A DNA stretch of 64,000 bases, from assembly GCA_023459215.1 (NCBI GenBank), contig JAEWVF010000005.1, positions 51,046 through 115,045 on the forward strand, read 5' to 3'. The position numbers were made by a program, and so were the translations under genes. The notes beneath the pieces were generated by a model. It searched no databases. It was given only the letters and a program-made list of their open reading frames with translations, and was not told the DNA's origin. Positions 9,108-17,803 of this stretch are shown here, one piece after another (the first letter of the stretch is position 1; each line of letters opens with the position of its first letter). This stretch comes from Chloroflexota bacterium (lineage in GTDB: Bacteria; Chloroflexota; Anaerolineae; Anaerolineales; Villigracilaceae).

Positions 9108-9875
9108 ATGCAAACCGACCCACAACCTTTCACTCACGCAGAACGAATGACCCGCGCCGAGGCGATAGCGGCCCAATTCCGCGCCAGATTCGGCAAAAAA
9201 GTGCGCGCCATCGGCCTGTACGGTTCCCTGGCGCGCGGCAGCGATGGCCCGCACAGTGACATCGAAATGTTTTGTATCGTCAAAGGCCGGGAATTTGAAG
9301 AAAACTACGAGTGGTGCGAGGGGAGTTGGAAAGCCGAGGTCAACGTGCTTAGCCTGGACATTTTGCAGGCCAACGCCGCCGAGTTTGAGGAAACCTGGCC
9401 GCTGACACAGGGGGCTTATGTCCACATCCTGGCGCTGTACGACCCGGAGAACATCTTTCCAGCGTTAAAAGAGCTGGTTTTTGGCCACAGCCCGCAGGAA
9501 TTCGAGCAACTGCTGGCCGATGCGATTGTCTGGGAAGTGTTCGAAACCCTGGGAAAGATTCGCAATGCCGCCAGCAGCAATCAGTACGAAGCCCTGCCGA
9601 GCAAAATCATCGCCCTGGCCGAGGCCGGAGCCTACCTGGTCGGGCTGGACAACCGTCAGCTTTACAGCACATCCAGCCGCGTCTTCAGCGAGAGCCTGTC
9701 CCTGCCCAACCGGCCCACTGGGTATGATGCGCTTTGTCGGGCGGCCATGCAAGGGGATTTAAACGAACCTGCCAGGTTGCTCCAATTGGCGGAGAACTTC
9801 TGGCAGGGAATCGAGGCCTGGGCGCAGCAGCGCGGGCTGAAAGTGTTCAAATCTTTGGATGAATTGTTGGAATAA
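9108..9875 (+). CDS. ANT(4')-like aminoglycoside nucleotidyltransferase
   Basis: This 255-residue protein matches kanamycin nucleotidyltransferase over its whole length. The N-terminal nucleotidyltransferase fold has GLYGSLARGSDGPHSDIEM; the Asp-Ile-Glu pair binds the magnesium-nucleotide. The VEVN-like strand appears as AEVNVLS. The C-terminal KNTase-type helical domain begins around 150 and keeps the Glu in AIVWEVFETLGKIRN, the region that supplies the catalytic base in the staphylococcal enzyme. GYDALC and ENFWQGIEAW near the end also match. Known relatives adenylylate the 4'-hydroxyl of kanamycin and tobramycin. There are no mobile-element marks and codon use is native, so it may be intrinsic. 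SD is CAGGAG at 9096-9101. Confidence 0.85.
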   Translation: MQTDPQPFTHAERMTRAEAIAAQFRARFGKKVRAIGLYGSLARGSDGPHSDIEMFCIVKGREFEENYEWCEGSWKAEVNVLSLDILQANAAEFEETWPLTQGAYVHILALYDPENIFPALKELVFGHSPQEFEQLLADAIVWEVFETLGKIRNAASSNQYEALPSKIIALAEAGAYLVGLDNRQLYSTSSRVFSESLSLPNRPTGYDALCRAAMQGDLNEPARLLQLAENFWQGIEAWAQQRGLKVFKSLDELLE

Positions 9876-10748
9876 TTATCCCCCAACCATCTCAATCAAC
9901 CCCGGCGGGACCCAGAAACCACCCAGGCCGCTAAAGGCCAGCACCACGGAGACAAACAGGATCAAGCAGCCAGCCGCAATCAGGATGCGGTCACGCCGCC
10001 GGTAATTCAACTGCACCAGCCAGGTGCGCGGCCCAACCCCAAAGGCGCGCAAATCCATCGCGTCGATGATGTCCTCCGAGCCGATAATGGCGTGAATCGT
10101 CACCGGCACGATGATCGGGCCAAGTTTGCGCACCTGTTCGACAATCCCCCCGCTGACTTTTTCCAATTCATAGCCGCGCGCGCGCTGAGCGTCCATCGTT
10201 AACTGAAAATCGCGCCCAAAGGTCGGGATGAAGCGCATGGTCAAATCCATGGCATAGGCGATCTTGTCCGAAAGCCCCAGACCCTTGAAGGTGACGCCAT
10301 AATGGGCCGGGTTGAGCGAGTAAGGAATCAGAATCGTCATCAGCGCGATACTGATAACGCGCACGAACTGGCTGACCGCAAAAAACGAACGCTCGACGGT
10401 GATATCCAGGGTGGGCCGCCAGCCAAACAGGCTGAACGGAGCCGCAAACTGGCGGATGAGATGCTCTTCGCTGTAAACTTCCTGTCCACCGCGCCCGGTC
10501 AGGAAGGTCAACAGGGCAAAAAAAGTGATGAACGCGCCGATGAACAACAGCGCCCGGCGAATTTCATGCCATTTGATCCCGGACGTAAGAAAGGAAAAAA
10601 GCGCAACCAGGAAGAACGGCAGCAGGAAGCGCACATCCCAGAAAAACAGGGTCGAGAACAGGAAGCACAAAAAGAAAATCACCCAGGCGCGCGGGTCAAA
10701 AGACTGGATGAAAGAATTGCGATTGCGGTAACGCCAGGAGACCAACAT
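9876..10748 (-). CDS. ecfT: ECF transporter transmembrane component (EcfT, CbiQ family)
   Basis: A 290-residue membrane protein with five to six membrane segments and the EcfT coupling region, including FQLTMDAQRARGYE; the Ala-Arg-Gly motif contacts the ATPases. It links the substrate-binding S unit to the ATP-hydrolysing pair. It is last in a minus-strand operon: SAM hydroxide adenosyltransferase, fused ATPases, S unit, T unit. A 74-base gap with an inverted repeat separates it from the S-component gene, the only sizeable gap in the operon. No clear ribosome site precedes the ATG. Confidence 0.9.
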   Translation of the reverse strand: MLVSWRYRNRNSFIQSFDPRAWVIFFLCFLFSTLFFWDVRFLLPFFLVALFSFLTSGIKWHEIRRALLFIGAFITFFALLTFLTGRGGQEVYSEEHLIRQFAAPFSLFGWRPTLDITVERSFFAVSQFVRVISIALMTILIPYSLNPAHYGVTFKGLGLSDKIAYAMDLTMRFIPTFGRDFQLTMDAQRARGYELEKVSGGIVEQVRKLGPIIVPVTIHAIIGSEDIIDAMDLRAFGVGPRTWLVQLNYRRRDRILIAAGCLILFVSVVLAFSGLGGFWVPPGLIEMVGG

Positions 10749-10767
10749 TGTGTGATTTTCCGATTTG

Positions 10768-10813
10768 GTGATTTGGCGATCAGAAGAGAAAAATCATCCA
10801 ATCGCCAAATCAC
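10768..10813. repeat. 13-bp inverted repeat between ECF-S and ECF-T genes
   Basis: GTGATTTGGCGAT (10768-10780) and its exact complement (10801-10813) flank a 20-base A-rich loop. There is no U-tract directly after it in the minus direction. It could stabilise or attenuate the operon mRNA before ecfT. Confidence 0.6.
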
Positions 10814-10822
10814 TCAATAAGT

Positions 10823-11761
10823 TTAGCGTCCCGATTGGCGCTGGACGGCGGCGTAAGCCAGCACCAGCATCGGCACGAGCACGGCGGCGAAGATCAGGTT
10901 CGGGCCGGCAGCCGGCAGGAACTGACCGACGATGGTCGCAGACAGGCTGAAACCGTTGATCCAGATGTCCGAGATGGCGGCAAAGCCAATCCCGAGCAGG
11001 TTGCCCAGGGTGCCCCAGGTCACGGCAGCGGCAATGTCTTCATTCTTGGCAAAGCCGAAGCGCACCGCAGCCACCAGCACAAAGCCGATGATGATTGAAA
11101 TGCCGGCGAAAATCGAAATCTGCTGGTCGCCGAAAACGCCATTGTCCACATCGTAGAACAGCATGTTGGGCATGCTCTGGTTGAGGAAATACATCACCGC
11201 AGCCAGAACGGCCAGCGCGCCGCTGACGTAAAGCACGGTATCCATGCTCTTCTTCTTATCCTTGAACAGGAAAACCATGCCGCTGATGAAGCCAACCAGG
11301 CCGTTGCCAATACTCCACTGCGGCGAAAGGCCAAAACCGGTCAGGGCATCGCCGAACATGTTGCCGACCGCGCCGGAGAAGAACCCGACCACCGGGCCGA
11401 AAGCGTAGCCGAAGAACATCGGGATGGCAATCGCCGGGCGTAGTGAAACCTGGCTGAGCGAAGGCACGACAAAAACCGTTCCGTTGAACAGGTACGAGAA
11501 GATGGCGTACAGCGCCGCGCCAATTGCCATATAAACCACATGGCGGGTTTCCACTTCCCAAATCTTGTTCTCTTTGGTGAAGTAATACACCCCAAAGGCA
11601 ATCAACAGGCCCACGCCGACAAACACGAAGCGCAAGACCGGGTTCTCACCCGTCTGGAAGCGCTCGTTGCCGAGCATGTTGCCAACCACCAGCACCGCGC
11701 CCATAACAATCACCAGGATCGCCAGGAGCGTACCGGCTACAGAGAGTAACTTTTTGTCCAT
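10823..11761 (-). CDS. ECF transporter substrate-binding (S) component, substrate unknown
   Basis: A 312-residue membrane protein. Two N-terminal membrane segments (about 5-25 and 45-63) are extra compared with a usual S unit. The core from about residue 75 has the helix pattern of ECF-S proteins, with FFGYAFGPVVGFFSGAVGNMFGDAL resembling their substrate-site loop. Later segments continue to the C-terminus. It lies between the fused ATPase gene and ecfT. The ribosome site AGGAGG precedes the start. The first gene of the operon makes adenosine and methionine from SAM, so a nucleoside- or methionine-related ligand is possible, but this is inference only. Confidence 0.8.
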   Translation of the reverse strand: MDKKLLSVAGTLLAILVIVMGAVLVVGNMLGNERFQTGENPVLRFVFVGVGLLIAFGVYYFTKENKIWEVETRHVVYMAIGAALYAIFSYLFNGTVFVVPSLSQVSLRPAIAIPMFFGYAFGPVVGFFSGAVGNMFGDALTGFGLSPQWSIGNGLVGFISGMVFLFKDKKKSMDTVLYVSGALAVLAAVMYFLNQSMPNMLFYDVDNGVFGDQQISIFAGISIIIGFVLVAAVRFGFAKNEDIAAAVTWGTLGNLLGIGFAAISDIWINGFSLSATIVGQFLPAAGPNLIFAAVLVPMLVLAYAAVQRQSGR

Positions 11762-11815
11762 CTTTCTACCTCCTACAACAAATAAGGAATGGATTAACTG
11801 CGCAATCGCGCAGGT

Positions 11816-13435
11816 TTACACATGCGCCAGGGCCTCGACCCGTAGTAAGCGGCCCGTCCGGGCCAGCCGGGCCAGGTTAGCCTCCAGCAGGGAAGTCGGC
11901 AGCACCCGGCAGCGCTTGAGCAGTTCCGTATCGGCCAGCACCGCCTCGGGTTTGCCATCCGCCTGCACGCGTCCATCCGCCACAAGGATGACCCGATTCG
12001 CATAAATTGCCGCCAGGTCGACATCATGGGTGATGAACAGGATCGCATCAAAAGCCGGCATTTGCAGGATGACATCCATAAAATTCATATAATTTTTATA
12101 GTCCTGCCCAGCGGTCGGCTCATCCATCACCAGGATTTTCGAGCGCATCGCCAGGATGGCCGCAATCGAAACGCGCTTCTGCTGTCCAAACGAAAGCGAT
12201 AGCGGCGCATCCTGCTCCCGTTCGGCGAGATTGACCGTTTCGAGCGCCTCGCGCACCTGAATTTCTATCGCCTCTGGCTTGTGTTTCAGGTTCTTCGGGC
12301 CAAAAGCCAGTTCAGCCTGCACGGTCGGCGCAAAAAGCATGTGGCTGGGGCTTTGGAAGACATAACCGAGTGTGCTGGCAATCTCGGCCACGCTGGCCTC
12401 GCGCGTGTCGCGCTCATTAACCAGCACCCGTCCGCGTTTCGGCTTGAGCAGGCCAATCGCGTGCTTCACAAAAGTGGTTTTACCGGCTCCGTTCGGGCCA
12501 AGCACGGCAATCACATCGCCCTTTTGGATGTTAAGGGAGATGCCCTTGAGCACCTCCGTTTCGCGGTCATAGCCGAACGCGACCTCTTCAAACCGCACCA
12601 AAGGCGCGGACGCGGACTCACCTTCGCCTGGTCGTCGGAAAACGGGCGCGGCCTCCGACCTGGGCGGGGACTGGCGCTCGCGCTCAATCACCAACTCAGC
12701 CGGCAATTTGATTTCCGAGAAGTCGACCACGTTCATCAAACCGCCCAGGTCGCCCAGGTAATTGATTGCGCCATCTTTCATATAAAGCACCCGATCCGGT
12801 CGGATGCGTAACACATCTTCGACACGGTGCTCAACCATCAGCACGGTCAACCCCTCGTCGGCCAGTTGGCGGACAATATCGAGCGTTTCCGCCGCCGAGG
12901 CCGGGTCGAGGCTGGCCAGGGGTTCATCCAGCAGCAGAACGGAAGGCCGCATCGCCAGAACGCCCGCCAGGGCCACCTTTTGTTTTTCGCCGCCAGAAAG
13001 CAGGAAGGTCTCGCGCTCACGCAGGTGCGGAATGCGCAGGGTATTCAAGGCTTCATCGACGCGGCTGAGAATCTCTTCGCGCGGCAGACCCATGTTTTCC
13101 AGGCCAAACGCGACCTCGTTGAGCACCTTGGTGCCCAAAATCTGACGTTCAGGGTCCTGCAAAACCGTCCCGACCATCTGCGATATGCGCGAGAGCGGCA
13201 AAGTTGAAATATCCTGGCCGTTGACCAGGACTTGGCCTTCCAACTCGCCCTTGTAAGAACGCGGAATCAGACCATTGATGGCGCGAATCAGGGTGGTTTT
13301 GCCACAGCCGGAAGCCCCGGCAATCAGCAACAGTTCACCCTTGCCCGCCGAAAATGAAACACCATGCAAGGCCGCCCCGGCCCGGTCGCGGTAACGGAAA
13401 CGAAGATTTTTGACAGTCAGCGCCAGATCAGACAT
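11816..13435 (-). CDS. ECF transporter ATPase, two ABC domains fused (EcfA-EcfA')
   Basis: A 539-residue protein containing two complete ABC ATPases. The first has Walker A GASGCGKTT and signature LSGGEKQK. The second, from about residue 270, has GPNGAGKTT, the variant signature LSFGQQKR and Walker B MDEPTAGQD. ECF systems normally use two ATPases, here fused in one chain. The ATG at 13435 is preferred to the upstream in-frame start at 13501 because the latter overlaps the preceding gene. Only four bases separate it from that gene's stop, indicating a single transcript. Confidence 0.93.
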   Translation of the reverse strand: MSDLALTVKNLRFRYRDRAGAALHGVSFSAGKGELLLIAGASGCGKTTLIRAINGLIPRSYKGELEGQVLVNGQDISTLPLSRISQMVGTVLQDPERQILGTKVLNEVAFGLENMGLPREEILSRVDEALNTLRIPHLRERETFLLSGGEKQKVALAGVLAMRPSVLLLDEPLASLDPASAAETLDIVRQLADEGLTVLMVEHRVEDVLRIRPDRVLYMKDGAINYLGDLGGLMNVVDFSEIKLPAELVIERERQSPPRSEAAPVFRRPGEGESASAPLVRFEEVAFGYDRETEVLKGISLNIQKGDVIAVLGPNGAGKTTFVKHAIGLLKPKRGRVLVNERDTREASVAEIASTLGYVFQSPSHMLFAPTVQAELAFGPKNLKHKPEAIEIQVREALETVNLAEREQDAPLSLSFGQQKRVSIAAILAMRSKILVMDEPTAGQDYKNYMNFMDVILQMPAFDAILFITHDVDLAAIYANRVILVADGRVQADGKPEAVLADTELLKRCRVLPTSLLEANLARLARTGRLLRVEALAHV

Positions 13436-13439
13436 CCAT

Positions 13440-14237
13440 TTACCACACAATCTCGATTGAATCGCCCACTTTTGCGTCCAAACGGGCAGCGGCAGAACCA
13501 TTGACCACAGACACGATCAGGTTGCCGGTCGAGCCGAGCAGCGCCACCAGTTCGCCGGGCTGGCGCTCGCCAAAAGTATTGACCAGGCCCTTGATCGTCT
13601 CTCCGGCCAGGGATACGACACAGCCGTCCATGTGTGTTAACGCCGAACCCAGGTTTTCGACACGGATGTTGGAAGCCAGGTTGCCGAAATGGTCGATGTG
13701 GATGATTTCGCCGCGCCAGCCGTTAGCAATCTGCTCCGGTTTGGGCAGTACCAATCGGACAGGGTCCACGATGCGGGCGCCCAGTTCCGCCAGGGGAACG
13801 CCGCTCGCCAGGTGTCCGGCGACCGGCGCAAAAATATCCCGCCCGTGAAAAACATGGCTGATATTTCCCAGCCAAAATTTGGGCTTATCCAGGTGAACAA
13901 ATTCGCAAGACCAGCCTTCCTGTTCAGCGCGTTCGAGCAGCAAGGTGATGGTGCCGTTATCCGGGCCAACGTAATACTGGCTGCCGATTTTGGCGGCCAA
14001 TGGGCGGCGAGCCGTGCCCACGCCAGGGTCAACCACGACCACATGGACGGAGTCCGGCGGGAAATACGGGGCCGAACGCGCCAAAATCAGGGCGGCCTCG
14101 CGAATATTTTGCGGCTGAATCATGTGACTCAAATCCGAAATCTGCGCATCCGGGGCAATTCCCCAGATAACGCCCTTCATCACACCCACATTGCCATCTT
14201 TAATGCCAAAATCGGTCATCAGGGATACAACGGTCAT
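13440..14237 (-). CDS. SAM hydroxide adenosyltransferase (DUF62 family)
   Basis: This 265-residue protein belongs to the family whose archaeal members split S-adenosylmethionine with hydroxide into adenosine and methionine, related to fluorinase. The catalytic triad fits Asp70 (VVDPGVG), Arg77 and His131 (HGRDIFAP). Family starts such as LMTDFG and the N-terminal DLSH motif are present. It opens the operon with the ECF transporter genes. A TATAAT-like sequence on the minus strand lies at about 14270-14275, and GGAG precedes the start. The physiological role is not settled; the transporter link is the best local clue. Confidence 0.9.
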   Translation of the reverse strand: MTVVSLMTDFGIKDGNVGVMKGVIWGIAPDAQISDLSHMIQPQNIREAALILARSAPYFPPDSVHVVVVDPGVGTARRPLAAKIGSQYYVGPDNGTITLLLERAEQEGWSCEFVHLDKPKFWLGNISHVFHGRDIFAPVAGHLASGVPLAELGARIVDPVRLVLPKPEQIANGWRGEIIHIDHFGNLASNIRVENLGSALTHMDGCVVSLAGETIKGLVNTFGERQPGELVALLGSTGNLIVSVVNGSAAARLDAKVGDSIEIVW

Positions 14238-14270
14238 TGTTTTTCCACTCCAAAGGTAGGCTCAATTCAA

Positions 14271-15632
14271 TTATATAAGGATTTGCTCTTCAGGATAAGC
14301 AATCAGGCGCGGCGGGGTTAACTGGGCCAGGGCCAGGATGATGGTCAGCGCGCCCAGCCGGCCCCAGAACATGATAAACCCAATCAGCGCCTGGCCAAAC
14401 AGACTGAGATTGCTGGTGTAGTTCAAAGACAGTCCACAGGTGGCGAAGGCCGAAATCACCTCGAACAGAACGCGATCCAGGGACGCGCCGGGGTGGGTCA
14501 TCAACAAAATCCAGGTGGCAGAGATAACGACCAGGAGCGAAATGGTCAGCACCGCCGAAGCGCGCCGGAGGGTGGCGGCCCCCAGGCTGCGGCCAAAAAT
14601 ATGCGGGGTCTCGCGTCCGCGGGCAAAGGCCCACAGCGCCAACAGCAGCACGACAAAAGTCCCGGTGGTGATGCCGCCGCCCATCGAGGCCGGGGCAGTG
14701 CCGATAAACATCAAGGAAATTTTTAACAACTGGCTGGCGGGGGAAAGCTCGTAGAAATTATCGATGGCGCTAAACCCGGCAGTTCGCGCTGAAACGGATT
14801 GAAAGGTGGATATTACCAGGGCGCGGGCGGCGGGCGCATCTGAAAGGGTTGCGCCAGGGCGGGTCTCGGCCAGGAACAGCCCCAAGGCTCCAAATAGAAT
14901 CAGGAAAACCGTGATGATCAGGGTCAGGCGGGTGTGCAGGGAAAGCCGGTGGCGCTGACGGATAAACAGATAAAGAATATCCGCTACAACCGGGATGCCC
15001 AGCCCGCCGACAAAAATCAGGCTGCCCATGACCAGCAGGGAAAAATTATCATTCGGAATACCCGAAAATCCCGGCGTCCCGGCAAACAGATCAAAACCGG
15101 CGTTGCAAAAGGCTGAAACCGCGTGAAAAAGAGCAAACAGGAATGCGCGTTCGCCCCCCAGCATAGAACGCCAATTCAACCAGAGTAAAAAAGTCCCAAC
15201 AGCCTCCAGGGCAAAAACCGCGATTAAGACTCGCCAAGTCAGGGTAATAATGGCTTTCAGGTCGAGCAGGCCAAACGAATCGCGCAGGGCAAGGCGGTCG
15301 GCAAATGAAATACTGCGCCCGATCAGGCGGAAAATGAGTACCGAAATCACCATATAACCGATTCCGCCCAGTTGAACCAAGGCCAGGAGCAACAACTGGC
15401 CAAAAACGGTCAGGTCTTTGCCGGGAACGATAATCGACAGGCCCGTTACGGTCAGGGCCGAGGTGGCCGTGAACATGGCTTCATTCAAGCGCAATGGGCG
15501 CTCAACCCCAACACCCGGCAACATCAACAGCAGGCTTGAAACAACAATCATCAGCGCCAGGCCAAACGCCAGGCGAACCGGCGTTGGCGTGCGGCGTGAA
15601 AATAGCCCTACTTTTTGCAGACGAGCCTGCAT
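14271..15632 (-). CDS. Potassium uptake protein, TrkH/KtrB family
   Basis: A 453-residue integral membrane protein with four M1-P-M2-type repeats. Selectivity-filter loops are recognisable as SALTVTGLS, SAFCNAGFD, SARTAGFSA and SAFATCGLS, each holding the filter glycine. It forms the ion channel of a Trk/Ktr system with the RCK protein encoded 2 bases upstream. Length and motif order are typical of KtrB-like proteins. Confidence 0.95.
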   Translation of the reverse strand: MQARLQKVGLFSRRTPTPVRLAFGLALMIVVSSLLLMLPGVGVERPLRLNEAMFTATSALTVTGLSIIVPGKDLTVFGQLLLLALVQLGGIGYMVISVLIFRLIGRSISFADRLALRDSFGLLDLKAIITLTWRVLIAVFALEAVGTFLLWLNWRSMLGGERAFLFALFHAVSAFCNAGFDLFAGTPGFSGIPNDNFSLLVMGSLIFVGGLGIPVVADILYLFIRQRHRLSLHTRLTLIITVFLILFGALGLFLAETRPGATLSDAPAARALVISTFQSVSARTAGFSAIDNFYELSPASQLLKISLMFIGTAPASMGGGITTGTFVVLLLALWAFARGRETPHIFGRSLGAATLRRASAVLTISLLVVISATWILLMTHPGASLDRVLFEVISAFATCGLSLNYTSNLSLFGQALIGFIMFWGRLGALTIILALAQLTPPRLIAYPEEQILI

Positions 15633-15634
15633 CT

Positions 15635-16309
15635 CTAGCCCACTTCGGTCAGTTTTGTAATTCTTTCAGTGCGGCCAATGACAACAATAATGTCATTCTC
15701 GGAAAGCACCTGGTCGGCCCGCGGCGAAACCGTCACCGAGCTTTCGTGCCGCACCGCAACCACATTGGCCCCATACTCGTTGCGCAGTTGCAACTCGGCC
15801 AGGGTTTTGCCGGTCATCGAACTCGGCACACGCAGTTCGAGCACACTATGACTATCCCCAAATGAAATCTGTTCGAGCAGGTTGGGGGCCGCCAGTTCCA
15901 GGCCAAGCCGATGACCGGCATCCGCTTCGGGCAGGACAACCTGATCCGCGCCAACGCGCAGCAGAATATCCTTTTGCCGCCGCGAAAGAGCCTTGCAAAT
16001 CACCCGCCGCACCCCGAGGGCTTTCAGCGCAACCGTCGTAATCAGGTTGCTCTCAAAATCGGTGCCGATGGCAACAATGACCGTGTCAAACGAAGCAATA
16101 TCCAGGGCTTTGAGCGAGTCTTCATTGGTCGAATCGACCACAACCGCCTGGGTACACGATTCACTGATGTATTGCACCATTGCCGGGTCGCGGTCAACCC
16201 CGAGGACGCTGTATCCTTTTTCGCCCAGGGTTCTGACCACCGACCGGCCAAAACGTCCCAGGCCAATGACAGCAAATTCTTTTTTCTTCGTGCGCGAAGG
16301 TCCAAACAT
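15635..16309 (-). CDS. Trk/Ktr potassium uptake regulatory subunit (RCK protein)
   Basis: A 224-residue cytoplasmic protein with an N-terminal RCK_N Rossmann domain (GLGRFG, then an acidic residue after beta-2 in VDRD) and a C-terminal RCK_C domain from about residue 140. It binds nucleotides and gates the membrane subunit. The next gene, trkH-like, starts two bases after its stop, so the pair is co-transcribed. A hairpin terminator at 16331-16363 separates it from fabD, so the pair may have its own weak promoter or rely on read-through. Confidence 0.94.
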   Translation of the reverse strand: MFGPSRTKKKEFAVIGLGRFGRSVVRTLGEKGYSVLGVDRDPAMVQYISESCTQAVVVDSTNEDSLKALDIASFDTVIVAIGTDFESNLITTVALKALGVRRVICKALSRRQKDILLRVGADQVVLPEADAGHRLGLELAAPNLLEQISFGDSHSVLELRVPSSMTGKTLAELQLRNEYGANVVAVRHESSVTVSPRADQVLSENDIIVVIGRTERITKLTEVG

Positions 16310-16330
16310 GGTCTCGATTATGACATAAAG

Positions 16331-16363
16331 AATCGCCGTTTTCCAGAGGAAAATACGGCGATT
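16331..16363 (-). terminator. Hairpin after fabD
   Basis: Arms AATCGCCGT (16331-16339) and ACGGCGATT (16355-16363) enclose an inner stem TTTCC/GGAAA. On the minus strand it is followed by CTTTATG. It ends the fabD transcript just before the RCK gene start. Confidence 0.7.
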
Positions 16364-16383
16364 CGAAAGGGAGAATTGATATT

Positions 16384-17316
16384 CTAGGCAAAATCTGCGG
16401 GATTGCCCAGCGGCTGGGTGGCCGCCTCAGCCTCGATCCGTTTGACCAGACCGGCCAGGACTGCGCCGTTGCCCACTTCAACAAAGTAACGAACACCCTG
16501 GGCGTACAGCCAACGCACCGATTCCGTCCAACGCACGCGGGAGGTCATCTGGGCGCAGACATCGGCGCGTAAATCGTCGGCGCGGGTCAGCGGGGATGCG
16601 GAGACATTGCCCACGACCGGCACCGCCGCATCGCGAAAGCTGGCTGCGCGCACTGCCGCATCCCACTCGGCCTGGATGCAAACCATCAGCGGCGAATGGG
16701 CGGCAATACTGACCGCCAGGGGAATGGCGCGGCGCGCGCCGGCGGCCTTTGCCAGTTCCAGCGCCCGCTCGAGGGCCGGTTTTGCACCCGAAATCACCAC
16801 CTGGCCGGGCGAATTGTCGTTGGCAACCTGCACGATTTCATCCGCGGTGCTGGCCTCGGCGCAAACCTGGTCGAGGGTGGGAATGTCCAGATTAAGGATG
16901 GCCGCCATCCCGCCCGGGTTCAATTCCCCGGCATGTTTCATCAACTCGCCGCGCCGGCGCACCAGGCGCAGTCCATCGGCAAAGGAAATCGCCCCGGCAG
17001 CGGCAATGGCGGATAACTGTCCCAGCGAGTGCCCAGCCACGAAAGCGGGAGTCAGACCCGGCTGATGCGCGGAAAAGACCCGGTAGGCTGCCAGTGAATG
17101 GGTAAAAAGCGCGGGCTGGGTATTGAGCGTGTCGTTCAGCTCCACGTCCGGCCCTGCCCACATCAGCCCGGACAGCGAAAATCCGAGCAGATCGTCAGCT
17201 TCTTCGAAAGTTTGGCGAGCTTCGGGGAAAGTGGCAGCCAACTCGCGCCCCATCCCCACCGTTTGGGAGCCTTGCCCCGGGAAAACAAATGCTGTGATTT
17301 TGGGATCAATGTTCAT
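16384..17316 (-). CDS. fabD: Malonyl-CoA:ACP transacylase
   Basis: A 310-residue enzyme of fatty acid synthesis that loads malonate onto acyl carrier protein. It has the FPGQGSQ motif at 12-18, nucleophile Ser97 in GHSLGQ and active-site His208 in AAHSPLM. Most family members read GHSLGE; the Gln here is a conservative oddity. It follows rpmF on the minus strand, a fragment of the widespread yceD-rpmF-plsX-fab order. A hairpin in between may reduce read-through from the rpmF promoter. Confidence 0.93.
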   Translation of the reverse strand: MNIDPKITAFVFPGQGSQTVGMGRELAATFPEARQTFEEADDLLGFSLSGLMWAGPDVELNDTLNTQPALFTHSLAAYRVFSAHQPGLTPAFVAGHSLGQLSAIAAAGAISFADGLRLVRRRGELMKHAGELNPGGMAAILNLDIPTLDQVCAEASTADEIVQVANDNSPGQVVISGAKPALERALELAKAAGARRAIPLAVSIAAHSPLMVCIQAEWDAAVRAASFRDAAVPVVGNVSASPLTRADDLRADVCAQMTSRVRWTESVRWLYAQGVRYFVEVGNGAVLAGLVKRIEAEAATQPLGNPADFA

Positions 17317-17346
17317 TGTTGTTTACCTCTGCGCTTAAAACACAAA

Positions 17347-17369
17347 CGCGCCGTTCAAGTGACGGCGCG
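17347..17369 (-). terminator. Hairpin between rpmF and fabD
   Basis: CGCGCCGT (17347-17354) pairs with ACGGCGCG (17362-17369) around a 7-base loop. On the minus strand it is followed by TTTGTGTTTTAAG. It lies between two genes that are often co-transcribed, so it may act as a partial terminator. Confidence 0.7.
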
Positions 17370-17384
17370 CATGTCTTTTACTGT

Positions 17385-17573
17385 TTATTTCTCTTTTTCA
17401 ACGGCAACAACTTCGCGGCCCTTGTAGTGTCCGCAGTTCGAGCAGACAACATGGGGAAGGCGCATCTGTCCGCAGTTGGGGCAAGCGGTCAGGTTGCGGG
17501 CTTCAAGGGCGTCATGGACGCGGCGGCGGTCGCGGCGGCCCTTGGAATGTTTGCGTTTTGGATGTGGCGGCAT
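17385..17573 (-). CDS. rpmF: Ribosomal protein bL32
   Basis: A 62-residue protein with the usual L32 start (MPPHPKRKHSKGRRDRRR) and a zinc ribbon formed by CPNC and CSNC. The ATG at 17573 is chosen over a longer frame because it begins the conserved sequence and has a GGAG site just upstream. A consensus sigma-70 promoter lies 60-90 bases upstream. The usual partner gene yceD is not adjacent but lies at 41360-41902. Confidence 0.96.
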   Translation of the reverse strand: MPPHPKRKHSKGRRDRRRVHDALEARNLTACPNCGQMRLPHVVCSNCGHYKGREVVAVEKEK

Positions 17574-17633
17574 TTCGTGCTCCTTATATAATTCCAGCAC
17601 CAGGGGTGCGTTCTTAGGGGGTTAAGCGGGTGG

Positions 17634-17662
17634 ATTATAGCGGTGGCAGGCAGAACTGTCAA
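17634..17662 (-). promoter_or_regulatory. Consensus sigma-70 promoter for rpmF
   Basis: On the minus strand, TTGACA (17657-17662) and TATAAT (17634-17639) are separated by exactly 17 bp. Transcription should start near 17627, leaving a leader of about 55 bases before the rpmF ATG. Confidence 0.85.
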
Positions 17663-17803
17663 GCAAATACGCGTCCCAAAAGATCAGTTTTGCCCACGAA
17701 AAGGGAGATTGCCTCGGCGCTAATCCGGGAGCCGCCAAAGGCAGCCAGCCGGATGATTATGTTATACTTTCGGGCGGTCAAAATTCGTCGAAGAGAAAAT
17801 CCC

